This document shows, one piece after another, positions 36,801-47,394 of a stretch of DNA of 64,000 nucleotides. The first letter of the stretch is position 1. Every line of letters begins with the position of its first letter. A model generated the notes under the pieces. The model was not told where the DNA came from. It worked only from the letters and a program-made list of their open reading frames with translations, and did no database searches. The translations under genes and the position numbers were made by a program. Source of the DNA: Symsagittifera roscoffensis (Eukaryota > Xenacoelomorpha > Acoela > Convolutidae); assembly GCF_963678635.1 (NCBI RefSeq), contig NC_087062.1:50854178-50918177 (forward strand). Direction: 5' to 3'.

Positions 36801-36980
36801 ACAACTAGCTAGTTTCTCAACTAGCTTTTCTAGAGACCACTGAAATTTTGTTTGTGGAATCCACTAACGTTTTGAAACATATTTAAAGGATTAACTCTGG
36901 AATCCAGGAAGATACAGACATAAAATTGTGCGCCTATCCAGTGCACAGCTCGGCCTCGTAATGAATACTCTATTGCGTAC

Positions 36981-37203
36981 TTGGCAAAATTTTTGTTACC
37001 AAATCGGTAGCCATAGGCCTCGAGTGACACCCTTCGTAAATCGTCGGACACCTTGTTGCCGTCGTCTGATTGTTCTTCGATTGCTTTGACTAAGTGTTTG
37101 ACCGGTTCCCCAAATCTTTTTGGCGGATCGTTCTTGTTGGACCTCTGGTTTTCCGTTTCATCCAATTGATTTTGTCGTGCTGCTGCTTCCCCGGGTTGAA
37201 GTC
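36981..37203 (-). CDS. Exon-like block, unknown protein
   Basis: On the minus strand the block is preceded by AAATGTAG (acceptor) and followed by GTACGC (donor). It is open for all 74 codons: LQPGEAAARQNQLDETEN near the start, FGEPVKHLVKAIEEQSDDGN in the middle and LEAYGYRFGNKNFAK at the end. Composition is charged and balanced, unlike the AT-rich flanks. I recognise no family. It lies directly beside a dispersed repeat (36,835-36,975), so it may be a domesticated or element-derived exon. Adjacent exons were not found. Confidence 0.35.
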
Positions 37204-37402
37204 CTACATTTAATCATCGCTTTTTCTGTAGTTTTCCAGTGATCGCTAGTTTTTAGCGCTGATTCATGTATAATTCAGAGTTTGGTGCATAGATAAACCT
37301 GTGGTTTTTCAGAGCTATTTCAGTAATGATTCCGTACAAAATCATCGCTAAAACTTGAGAAATTTTAATTCATTCTAGTAGCTTTCAAATGAGAGTTATA
37401 GC

Positions 37403-37424
37403 TGATAAGCTCATTAGCTTATCA
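37403..37424. repeat. Perfect hairpin TGATAAGCT-CATT-AGCTTATCA
   Basis: Nine-bp arms are exact reverse complements with a 4-base loop, about 10 bp before a tRNA-like sequence. Confidence 0.75.
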
Positions 37425-37432
37425 GGTATAAG

Positions 37433-37512
37433 TATTGATAGCGCAGAGGTAGCAAACAGTTGTCCACATCGCAAAGTTAGGGGATCGAACCCCTGTTAGA
37501 GAACTATTTTTC
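37433..37512 (+). repeat. tRNA-like sequence (SINE head or tRNA pseudogene)
   Basis: Box-A-like TAGCGCAGAGGTAGC (37,439-37,453) and box-B-like GGGGATCGAACCCC (37,480-37,493) have tRNA-like spacing, and TTTTT follows within about 20 bp. The D-arm and T-arm can form; no proper anticodon stem or acceptor stem is visible. Not a functional tRNA. Confidence 0.5.
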
Positions 37513-38224
37513 TCATTTTGATGTTTTTATCGCTGTTTCATCGCTGAAATTAAGCCAAATTAGAAATTTTTATAGATAAAATTTGCTATTGTGGCAGTGA
37601 ACATAGATAATTGATCGATCGCGATCGCTGTTTTTTTTTCACTTTTTTATCGCTAGTTTTCAATGTGAGCTGAACCCGGGTCTGCGGTAGCAGTCGTTGA
37701 CACTTCTTTTTATGGCTCTGCTAGTTTCTCCGACCAAACAGGTTTGGGATTAGAAGGATTTTCTCTCATCCTCTCCGTAAGGTTTGTTCTGTCATCTCTA
37801 GTCTCTCTTTTTGCGTCGTCTCTTTTTTTTTCAAATATGTTAAGAGTTTCTTCTAGTTTCTTTTTAGTTGAATTCGTTCTCCCTATTCAAACAGTTAAGG
37901 CGTTGTCGTTAAGTTTTCTTTCAACCCCTTGCTGAGTCGTGCCTGCTTTTGCGCTACCGACTCGTTTTTTCTAGCTCTTTGCGCTGATTGACTCTCCTTG
38001 TTCTCCGACGCTTTAAATTTGACTTCCTCCTGAATTTTTGGTCTGGTACTCGACCCCCTCCCCTTGATTCGCATTCGCCCTGTGCGTGTCCCATTTGATT
38101 ATGCATGTTAGCTCTGTATCCATGGATGTCACTAGCGTCGTACTTTCCGTGAAATCTGAAAATTGTACACAAACCAGTTTTACTTTTCTTTTTCAATTTT
38201 GTTCATTGCTCTATTTATTTTTCA
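37513..38224. promoter_or_regulatory. Upstream region of the FAM81-like gene
   Basis: No coding frame I can support. A perfect palindrome CGATCGCGATCG lies at 37,616-37,627. The last 60 bases before the ATG are pyrimidine-rich. Probable promoter and 5' untranslated sequence by position only. Confidence 0.3.
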
Positions 38225-38436
38225 ATGAAACTTTTTAGACCCCGGTCACCGCGTGCGCCGCCTCCACCCAGAGCGAGAGTAAGACCCCTAACACCACCTC
38301 TCTCAATTGACAGCGGGGCAAGGCGACCAGCAGCCCTCGTGCCCCCCTACTCTGCGACTGCTCCCTTGGTGCTAATGCAACCGCCTACTGCTGACAACTC
38401 CGCTTATTTTAGAAGGATGGATGAAATTGAAGATAG
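38225..38436 (+). CDS. FAM81-like gene, exon 1 (N-terminus)
   Basis: ATG at 38,225 opens a 70-codon frame that ends at a consensus donor, AGATAG|GTAAGT (GT at 38,437). The first part is basic and Pro/Arg-rich (RSPRAPPPPRARVRPL) and presumably disordered. It ends MDEIED plus the first two bases of an Arg codon. Joined in phase to exon 2, this gives MDEIEDRLIHQEKTT, matching the start of the FAM81 coiled-coil region. The exon is far more GC-rich than its surroundings, as expected for a real exon in this genome. FAM81 proteins are coiled-coil proteins, in mammals studied mainly at synapses. No frameshift or stop is seen. The start choice is simply the first ATG in the frame. Confidence 0.75.
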
Positions 38437-38489
38437 GTAAGTTATGTGCTGGCGGGTTAACCAGCTCAAACACATCCTAGTCGACATTT

Positions 38490-38625
38490 TCCCCTACATT
38501 TGAAGCAAGATTTGAAAGGTTTGAGCGGTTCTTTTAGACGATTGCGCTGTAACTCTTGCTTCAAAATGAGCGCAGTATTAGTGGCTTTTGAGCCGTTTTT
38601 GCGAAACATATAACCTTGAAACTGA
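38490..38625. repeat. GCGGTTT-box repeat, small diverged copy
   Basis: Contains GAAGCAAGATTTGAAAGG, TTTGAGCGGTTC and TTGCTTCAAAATGAGCG in the family order, with one inverted pair. It lies just inside intron 1. Confidence 0.6.
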
Positions 38626-39400
38626 TGCTTATGTGAGGCGGGGTGGGGGGGTATATCCATAAAATGTTCTGATAAAAAAATTTTAAATTTAAAGGATTGG
38701 AAGAAAAATAAATTGTTTTTCGATGTTCTATATTTCGTTTAATTACCGCTGAACCCGAAAAACTAAGTGGTGAATTAGCAAATTTCGACTTTTTCGCTAG
38801 CCAATTTTGAAGGAACTTATTTTACATCAATCCAAAGCTATTATTGTCCTGAGCTTAAATTTGAAAAGATATTTTACCTGTGATCATTTTTCGAAAAGTT
38901 ATGAGGGTTTAAAGATTGCCATTTTGGCCAAATTAGAAAATTAACGCGCGATATAATTCGCGCTATAAACGTGTAAGCGGAGATTAAATCCGTCTTAGAA
39001 ATCGTTCCAAATTGGTTCAAGGAAGATTATATGCCATAATTGATTTGTTAATAGGAGCAAATTTTATCCCTGTGTACTTCTTATGGCGTGTGGGCGGATG
39101 TTTTCACAAATTGTTTTTATTTTACTTATCACATTTAAACTTTCCAGGTTATTACTGCTCCATAGACCATAAAAGGCAGTCAGAACATTCAGGGCTTTGC
39201 CCTGATACGAGCAGTCTTGTTTATACATATGTTTAGTGACTCGAACTACAGTGCTGATTTAAATTATCCGGACAAAACGAACAAAACTTAAATTTTCAAA
39301 CGCGTTTTTCTCAAATTGGGTTGAGATTAGACAAAAAGAGAGGAGAACAAAAATTGCTTAGATTTTCATCAGCAATTTTACGGTGTAATTTCAACACCAT
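38626..39400. other. Intronic AT-rich stretch, nothing recognised
   Basis: A frame at 39,012-39,236 has no recognisable domain. No repeat boundary or RNA gene is seen. Confidence 0.4.
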
Positions 39401-39404
39401 AAAA

Positions 39405-39765
39405 ACATTTTGGCTTTTTTCAATTAATCAGGAATTACGCTGAAACTACCTAGTTAATTCATAAGAAAATCATTTCACAGGAAGCCTCTTACGCAGCTCA
39501 ACAAAAACTAAGAAGAGTTAAGTCTCAAAAAATCAGTATACGAGAAAACATTTTCAGTAACAAAAAGTTTATTTTTTTACTATATAAAACCCAGAATACC
39601 TGTTTAAAATTAAATTTTAAACAATTTGCGCAATTTTTTGGAGATCTAACTCTTCTTAAATTTTGTTGAGCTGCGTAAGAGGCTTCCTGTGAAATAATTG
39701 TTTCATCAATTAATTAAGTAGTTTCAGTGTTCTTGATAAATTGAAAAAAGCCAAAAAGACCCATT
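39405..39765. repeat. Inverted repeat, about 120-bp arms (MITE-like)
   Basis: The left arm (about 39,410-39,530) and right arm (about 39,636-39,760) are reverse complements; the core is AGGAAGCCTCTTACGCAGCT and AGCTGCGTAAGAGGCTTCCT. The spacer is about 105 bp. A third, diverged copy in left-arm orientation lies at about 39,835-39,970 (TTAGCCCCTTACTTAGCTC). No transposase gene is nearby, so it is a non-autonomous hairpin element. Confidence 0.75.
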
Positions 39766-40094
39766 TCGGGGGTAAAATTTCTGCAGAATTAATATGATGT
39801 AATTTGTTTTGCGAAATTCGGGCCCAAAATTTTACCCCAATTTTGGCTTTTCTTAGTTTATCAAAAATTACGCCGAAAACACCCAGGCAATCACCGACAT
39901 AATTATCTCCAAGTTAGCCCCTTACTTAGCTCAACAAACTTTAAGAAGAGTAATTTCTCCAAAGAAAGTTGCAAATTGTTTAAAAACTGTTTTCAAATAA
40001 AAAGTTGGTATTTTATTTAGGGATCCACAGAACTTGATTATTGATTTTGTAAGCAACCTCGAACTGTTGGCTAAAAAAGTATCCCAAAAATGAG

Positions 40095-42697
40095 AACAAA
40101 AATTAGGGATATTGAGTAGCCGCCATTGAACGAATGAAAAAGATACTTGATCAGCTAAACGAACGAAGTAAAAATTTTTCAAGTAGCAAATTTGAGCACG
40201 AAGACGAATGCATTGAACAATCGGAAGAGTCAGATATGTCGCACAGTTTTTAGGAATAAAACAACAACTCCATGATTTGAAACAGCATCTTGAAAGATAT
40301 GTTAATACTTTTTCTGTTCGTGGATTTAACGGCGGTAGATAGGATTTGAATTTGATTCAGGATAAAGAACAGGAAACATCAGTCATCAAAAAAGCGAACG
40401 ACTTTATATTTTTCAATTGTGGAGATGTACATTTTCTCGATATAATGAAGTTTCGGATGGAGTAACTGCTCTGGACTTTTTTCTCAGAGCATATAAAGCT
40501 AGCAAAACGAAAATATTCTTCCCCTTTGAGTGGTTTAACAACACAGACAAACTTGATTTTCCCGATTTGCCGACCTATGATGTCTTTTTCAATAAAACTG
40601 AAACAACAATCCTCTAGACAAAGACTTTTTTGGTTATTAGAAGCTGAGAAAGAGTATCCTTGACAATCAACAAGCAATGAAAAGGCCTCAAATCAAGACT
40701 AAGCCTCCATCAGGTTTGGATGATTACAAATACTTATGAGAGACGTAGAAGGAAAACAAAACGACTGTGTTCAAAGATTTTTGCAGTATTGCAACAACAA
40801 AGAAGCAATGCAAACTTTGATCAAATTTTATTTTAACAGGGATAGACATGTTGACACTTGGATGTACACTTCCGATTCTAGAAAACGATTGTCTGCAATA
40901 ATCTATATATTATTTAAAAAATGGAAATTTTGAGAATTTTGTGAAAAAATACAAGACATGACGAGTGGTCCTTCGATTGTGTTTACCCGAAAAGCTGTAG
41001 TTGATGAGAATTTTATCAGAATTTCATCAAAAGTATGTGAGCGAATCGTTAAGATTGCTGCAAGTCAGATATATTTTTTCTCAATTGGTCAAGATATGCA
41101 AACATGAATGTACATGTGCAGGGAGTTTGACACCAATTTGCAGAAAAGTAAAACTAGACATAACCGTTTACGCATTTTGAGATTCTGGCCATATCTTTCT
41201 ACCAGCTACAAAGGCAAAAATGCAAAATTGAGAGCTTTTTTGCATCTGGAAAACAGAAAAAAATTGACTGTTTTAATGTAGACGGTAATTTTGATCACTG
41301 TAAAACAGTATTCGAAGCATTGGATTGTTACTACCAGTTCAGTTCCTGTCAAGAAGCTGGTCCCTCCTTAACAGATCAGGATAATGATCGAGGTAATAAG
41401 AAGAGAGGGCTGCAGGATATGTGACGGGTAAATATGAAAAGAAAGGCTACAAATTTGAAGAAATGTGGGATTTTGAGTGGTGGGAAAATTTCAAAACCAA
41501 TGACAAAGTCAAAAATCATATCCGAACCCCTTCTCCGTACAAAAGACTTTTTTCTACAGACTCCCTTCATGTAAAAAGAAAAACTGGATCTCTCTTTGGC
41601 TATGTTCAGTGTGATTTAAATGATCCAGATGAATTAAAATTAAAATTTGCCAACTTTACTTCATTTTTCAAAAAACTGAAGTACAAAGAAACGATATTGG
41701 AGACTACATGAAAAACTATGCACTCGATAATGAGATATTAAAAATCCCTCGGAGAATGCAGATATTTAGTTTTAAGCTAGAGACTGGAACAGTTATAACC
41801 CCTCTCTTCAATTTTCATTGGGAACTTGATGTGCGGTGCACCAAATTTAACCGTTTCGTTCTCCTCGAAAAGGTTTCGAAAAAGTTCTCGTGCAATCATT
41901 CATTGATACTATTCGAGAAAGAGTTGAAAACTCATTATCAGTAGTTGTAGCAGAATCAATGAAAATTTTTTGATGATTCCTTCTATGGATATCAAATCAT
42001 GAAAGATCCAGGCATACAATTACGAAATATCTGAACGATCAAAAAATGCACAAGTCAATCAATGAACCCTTATTCAGAAGATTGAATACAGTTGATACAA
42101 GTTTTTCTGAGGTGAAGTTGTTGAAATTAACTATTGAACATAGAGAACCCATACTTGTTGGATTTTTCACACTGCAGTTTGCAAAGCTGAGAGTATTGGA
42201 GCTGTACTACAATTTCGTTGACAAGTTCTGCGATGTAAAGAAATTTGAAGAGTTGGAGATGAGTACAGACTCACTTTACTTAGCACTTGCTGAAGAAAAC
42301 TTATATTGCTGTATCCAACCAGATAAGATAGCTGTTCGGGAAAAAATGAGGAAAAATGATTGCAGAAAATTTTTCTAGTCAGAATGCAAAATCTAGTTTT
42401 TTTCCTCAAAGGTGTTGCAGTATCCATAAAAAAAAACATGACAAGCGGGAGCCGAGATTTTCACAGACGTTTTTAGATATACAGATAAGTTCAAATTTAG
42501 TAGTGAAGGTGTGAACAAACGAGTTCTGGTAGATTCCGGAGATGAACCAATGTCAAAATACAGGAGAGTGTTTGACGAAGCAGTCAACCTCACAACTACA
42601 AACGAATCAAATGATTGAAACGTATAGGCAGACAAACAAATGACTTAGTTATTATCATCCAAAAGACATGTTCAAATTGATGGAACTCATATCACCT
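40095..42697 (+). pseudogene. DNA polymerase B remnant, diverged copy P0
   Basis: Same family as the copies inside the palindrome but more diverged and N-terminally truncated. Recognisable parts: KFEHEDECIEQSEESDM near 40,190; LDYMKF-equivalent debris near 40,440; the polymerase A region near 41,060, where the catalytic Asp of the DASQLYP motif is replaced (AASQIYF); FEEMWDFEWWENFKTN near 41,455; and FEELEMSTDSLYLALAEEN at about 42,244-42,300. There the DTDS motif C has become STDS, so one metal ligand is lost. C-terminal debris runs to about 42,697, where the left terminal repeat begins. Many shifts and stops. It is dead and probably older than the palindrome. Confidence 0.8.
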
Positions 42698-43748
42698 ATT
42701 TTAGTTTTTTTTGCTTCAGTCGTGTTGTTTGGGCGGAAGGGGCGGGGGGGTCCCCTGGAGACTTCCATGTTTTAAGATAGGGGAATAGAACCTTCGGTCT
42801 CCAAGCTATGTGTTAGAATTGGGTATAGAGTCTACAATTCATTCAATTGGGGAATAGGGTTGGTAAGGTTTCAGAGTGATGAGAAGAGAATGGTACGAAA
42901 AACTGTAATTTTTTGGATTTTGCGTGGAAGTGCTTAGTTTTTTTCGCAAAAACTACGGAACGCGTTTTCTAACTGGTAAATATCAAAAAATAATTACATG
43001 TAGATTGTGGAATGAAGGTCTTGTAATCACAATTTTGGTTCATGGTAAATCAATGGTTAGAGTGATTGGGAAAAAAATATTTTATAAAAAAAAAGAAATT
43101 ATTTCTAAAAGCTTCAAAACACGTTAGGATTTGATGTAATTTCCCTTAATATTTAATTAATTAGATAATCTTGCTCTTCGCAACTGTGCTATATCTACCT
43201 GAAACTTTGCTGAACTTACTGAAAATTCGGAAAATCATGTTTTTTGAGTCATTACGAGGCCAAACTGTGCATTTTGTGCATTGTAAGCGGATTCCGCAAC
43301 AAGGACGCTAGTAGTAGAAGAGTGAGCTGATCAGGAGGGGGGGGGGGGCTGATGTATTAAGGTAGGCTATAGATTTCCTATGAACTAAGATAGGGAATAG
43401 TCTTCTCAATGTATTAAGATAGTAGGTTTCAGATGGTAAGATGGTAAGTTTCAGAAAATTTTTGGCTTGATTTTGCCAGAGAATTTTTTGAGCTTGATTT
43501 TGCCAATACTTGCATTTTTTAGCTAGCTTCAACGGTTTAGATGTTTTGATTATTGTTTTATAGGCTCGATTTAACGAGAAAACTATCTAAAGTTATACTG
43601 AAACCTAACGCAACTTCGAGAAAAAAACTTCGAGAAATTTATATTCAAAAGATGAAGCAATTAAATCACTGCTTCGTATAATCATTTTACCACAAGTTTA
43701 CAGTTAGTTAGTCAATACTGAATTGAATGCTATTACACACTCAGTTAT
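42698..43748 (+). repeat. Left terminal inverted repeat of the polymerase element
   Basis: Matches the reverse complement of 61,086-62,197. Landmarks: a G-run near 42,755, GGAATAGAACCTTCGG, the CGAGGCCAAACTGTGCATTT block near 43,257, a poly-G run near 43,339 and CTAACGCAACTTCGAG near 43,607. Frames through it (for example 42,924-43,127) are not shared as conserved proteins. Confidence 0.85.
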
Positions 43749-46700
43749 TTACAACTTCAAAGGTTTTGTGTGTATTCCGTCGTCCTGAACTTGTCGTTTA
43801 GGGTAAAAGTAGCCCAATCCGTTCTTTGTTTGCTCGTTTGTAGCAACCATAAGATTAGTGGTTCTAAATCCTCCGTTTGTTGAAGTCAAATTGGACATCA
43901 CCGGATTCCTCTAGAATTCTTTTGTTCAATCTTTTGCTGCTAAAATTCATCTTGTCTGATTACTTGTCATAGCAACAATAAGTCTTGCTGCATAAACATA
44001 GCATCTCCGTACACCTAAAATCTTCTTTGAATAGACGAGGCTCTCGTTTATCGTGCTTCTTGTGAACACTACAACATGTTCGTGGAAAAAAATATTTATT
44101 TTTTAATCTGCTCTGATTGAATCTCTGCAATCTTTTTCTCTCAATTTTTCCCAGTCATCTTTTTTCTCCGGACGAATACAATCAGACAAATTTTCCTCAG
44201 CAAGAGCTAAATACAGCAAATCCGTGTCCATTTCTATATCCTCAAACTTACTTACATCACAAAATTTGTCGAAAAAATTGTAGTAAAGCTCAAGCATTCT
44301 CAGCTTTGCATACTGCAGAATGAAAAATCCGACTATTATGGGTTCTTTGTGCTCAATTGTTGAATTTAGTATTTCAAACTCGTATAAATCTTTCTGAACG
44401 GTGTTAAATCATTTGAAGAGTGGTTCATTTTTGGCTTTGTGTGTTTTCTCATCATTTCAAAAAAAACTTTGTGATCGTATGTCTCGATCTGTCCATTATC
44501 TGGTAACCGTAGGATGAATTATCTAAAAGCTTCATAGTCTCTGCAACAACACCGGATAAAGGGTTCTCATCTCCTTGCCTTCCAGCATCAACAACCGACT
44601 GAACAAACTTGTTGAAGCATTTTTGAGGGAGATACTGTACAAAGCGGTAAACGTTTGTACACTGTAAGCCAAGTTCCAAGTAGAAAATGAAAAGAGGAGA
44701 AATGAAACTAGATATGAGCATTCACTGGGGATGCTCAAGAAGATCATTTTCAACGGCATAATTTTGCATATATTCCCAAATGTCACTTCTTCCAACTTCA
44801 GTGTTTTTAAAAATTGGAGGAAAATTGGAAAATTTTGCTTTCAGTTTGTCTGGAACAATTAAGTCACACTGAATGTAGCCATATAGAGATCAATATCTTA
44901 TTTTTTCCAATAAACAATCAGTAGAGAGAGGTCTTTTGTAGGGAAAGTTTGATCGGATATGATTTTTTATTTTTTCGTTTGTTTTGAAGCTTTCCCACTA
45001 CTCACATTACCAAATCTCTTCAATTTTGTATCTTTTTTCGCGAATATACTCACGTCTCAAGTCATCCAGCTCTCTTCTTTTGTTTCCTTTCTCAATATCG
45101 TCATCGCTAAGTGAGGTACGGATAAGTGAGGTAGAATTTTTCATTGGTTGATTTAAGCAGACAAAAATTTGCCAGATTTGGAAGAGTACAACCAAGTTTT
45201 AACATATCAATTTCTTTTTGATGATAAAACTGAACATTTTTTGCATTGCTTCAGTGGTTGGAACAACCACTTTTTTGTTGTACCACTGCGAAAAATCTTT
45301 AAATATAGTCATTCCATGTTTCTGCCAAATCTCCTGTAAATATTCCATCCAGGTGCGGGTACTTACTTGATTTGAAGTTTCTTTAGTGCTTGCTGCTCAT
45401 CACATTCACTTGACCGCATTTTTTGATAATCCTTAAAGTCTTTATCAAGAGGGTTGTTATTTCTCAATTTACTGAAAAAGGCTTCGTATGGAGGTAATTC
45501 TTCATTCTCGAGCTTTTCCGCACTGTCAAACCACTCATAAGGGAAAAACCTTTTTATCTCACTTGCTTTGTAGGCTTTAAGAAAGGAGTCTAGAGAAGTT
45601 GCTCCACCGAAAAACTTCATGATATCGAGAATCTGTATATCTCCAAACTTGAAGGATATGAAATCGTTAGCCTTTTTGATAAGCATAGGTTCAGCTTCTT
45701 TATCGTTGATTAGGTAGGGAATCAGATAACTCTTGATCAAATTCACATCATGGCTTCCACTGTTAAACCCAAATACAGGTAACATGTTAACATATCTCTC
45801 CAAATTTTGTTTCAAACTAATCAGCTGATTTTTCTGCATTCTCAAAAACTGAATTGACATATCAGTTTCCTCTGTATCCTCTATACATTCATCTTCGTAT
45901 TCCAAATTTTCAGTTGGATGATTTTCACATCTTTCATTCAACTCTTGGAAAGTTTTTGACATCCGCTGATTCACTATTCTTTCAACATCTTGAAATTTAG
46001 TTCTCATTTTGAGCTTATGTTTTCCCAGCCAAAAGTTCGAGTTTGATTAAAAATTGATAATAAGTTTTTGCGGATTCTTGTTATAAAAAAAAATTGGTTC
46101 ATCCATCAGGTTCGAGGCTATTGATGCAGAAATTGGAACGTGTTTTCCATTCCAGGATGTTGTTTGGGTAGCTTTCAGTTCATCTGATGGAACACATATC
46201 GACTCAAAATCGAAAAAGGCTAGGTTGTTGAATAGTGTGTTATCTTTGGAAACTGGGATATTGAATCCTTCCAACTTTTCAAATAGCGTTTCTCGAAGTG
46301 TATAAACATTCTTTGGATAAATGAGTCACACGCTATCTTTACAAGTCATAAGATGTCTGTTGAAGTTGTTTGATCTGTTGAAGAAACAGTCACAGCTAGG
46401 ACATCGAAAGCACTTGACGAAAGAATCAATATCATTCGTGTGAATGATATGGTTGTTGAATCTTAGCAATTTGACTGTTTTTTCGAATTTTCCAAAACTT
46501 CGCCTGGCTAATTTTCCAACATATTCTCCTTCCTGAATATCAAAATCGTAAATGAATATGTTTCGTTATTTTATTCCCTCTACAAGAGGTAAATCATCGA
46601 TTGACACTCCATGAAAGTTCTTCGGATCGAATCCAGATTTTGATATAAACTCTGTAAACAGCAGAGATGTATGAGCATTGAGGTTGCTATGACCATGCAA

Positions 46701-47216
46701 ATACATTGTTAACGCACGGAAAAAACAAAGATGATCTTTGTATGGTTGTTTATCTTTATCTGATAAAAAACAGTTTACTGAATGGTTTTTTAGTAAAGGT
46801 TCAGGCAAGACAGAGTCTGGACATCCCATTGGGATGTTTTTCAGTAGTGCAGCAAAAATAGTGACATTTGTGATCAACTTGAATCTCCACTTTGTACTCT
46901 GACGTTCCTGGGTGGATTGCTCCACGATATCAAACTTTTTAATTTTTCCCTTGATTGTAATCAAATCCGCTTTCGTACACAGTAAATGCAATTTTTCGAA
47001 CAAAGTATTAATTTCGTAACCATAACAATACCAATATTCTCCCGTTTCGACATTACGGAGAACAAATCCAAGAACAATGTTGATTTTTGCAGCGGAATCC
47101 AGCTTGTTGAAGACTTCTTAAAAATTCTCGTTGATAATCTTGATATCTAACTTTGACATTTGAAAGTTCAATACCTCATGCCTCCCATTCTCTATCTCAG
47201 TGTCAACAACCAGGAA
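43749..47216 (-). pseudogene. DNA polymerase B, truncated copy L1
   Basis: Protein-primed family B polymerase of Polinton/linear-plasmid type, read from 47,216 down to TAA at 43,749. The N-terminal zinc fingers are missing. Next come FDIVEQSTQERQSTKW and NIPMGCPDSVLPEPLLKN (46,566-47,003), a CxxC zinc site near 46,390, and ExoI FFDFESICV with its Asp at 46,209-46,211. The ExoII region (VFGFNSGSHDVNLIKSYL) and ExoIII region follow within 45,363-46,007, an intact 214-codon frame. About 450 bp that include polymerase motif A are deleted at about 45,130. Motif B (MKLLDNSSYGYQIMDR) and motif C (MDTDLLYLALAEEN, Ser of DTDS changed to Leu) remain. Dead because motif A is gone and several frames are broken. 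Confidence 0.88.
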
Positions 47217-47394
47217 GAACTTGACAATATACTCAAAAATCAGCAATTTCTCAATGATTACACTCAAAAAATTCAGTTAATTCGATGAAAAAAATTGCAG
47301 TGACGTTATTTTAATTAATTTTCCTTACATTTTACCACAAGTTTACAGTTAGTTAGTCAATACTGAATTGAATGCTATTACACACTCAGTTATT

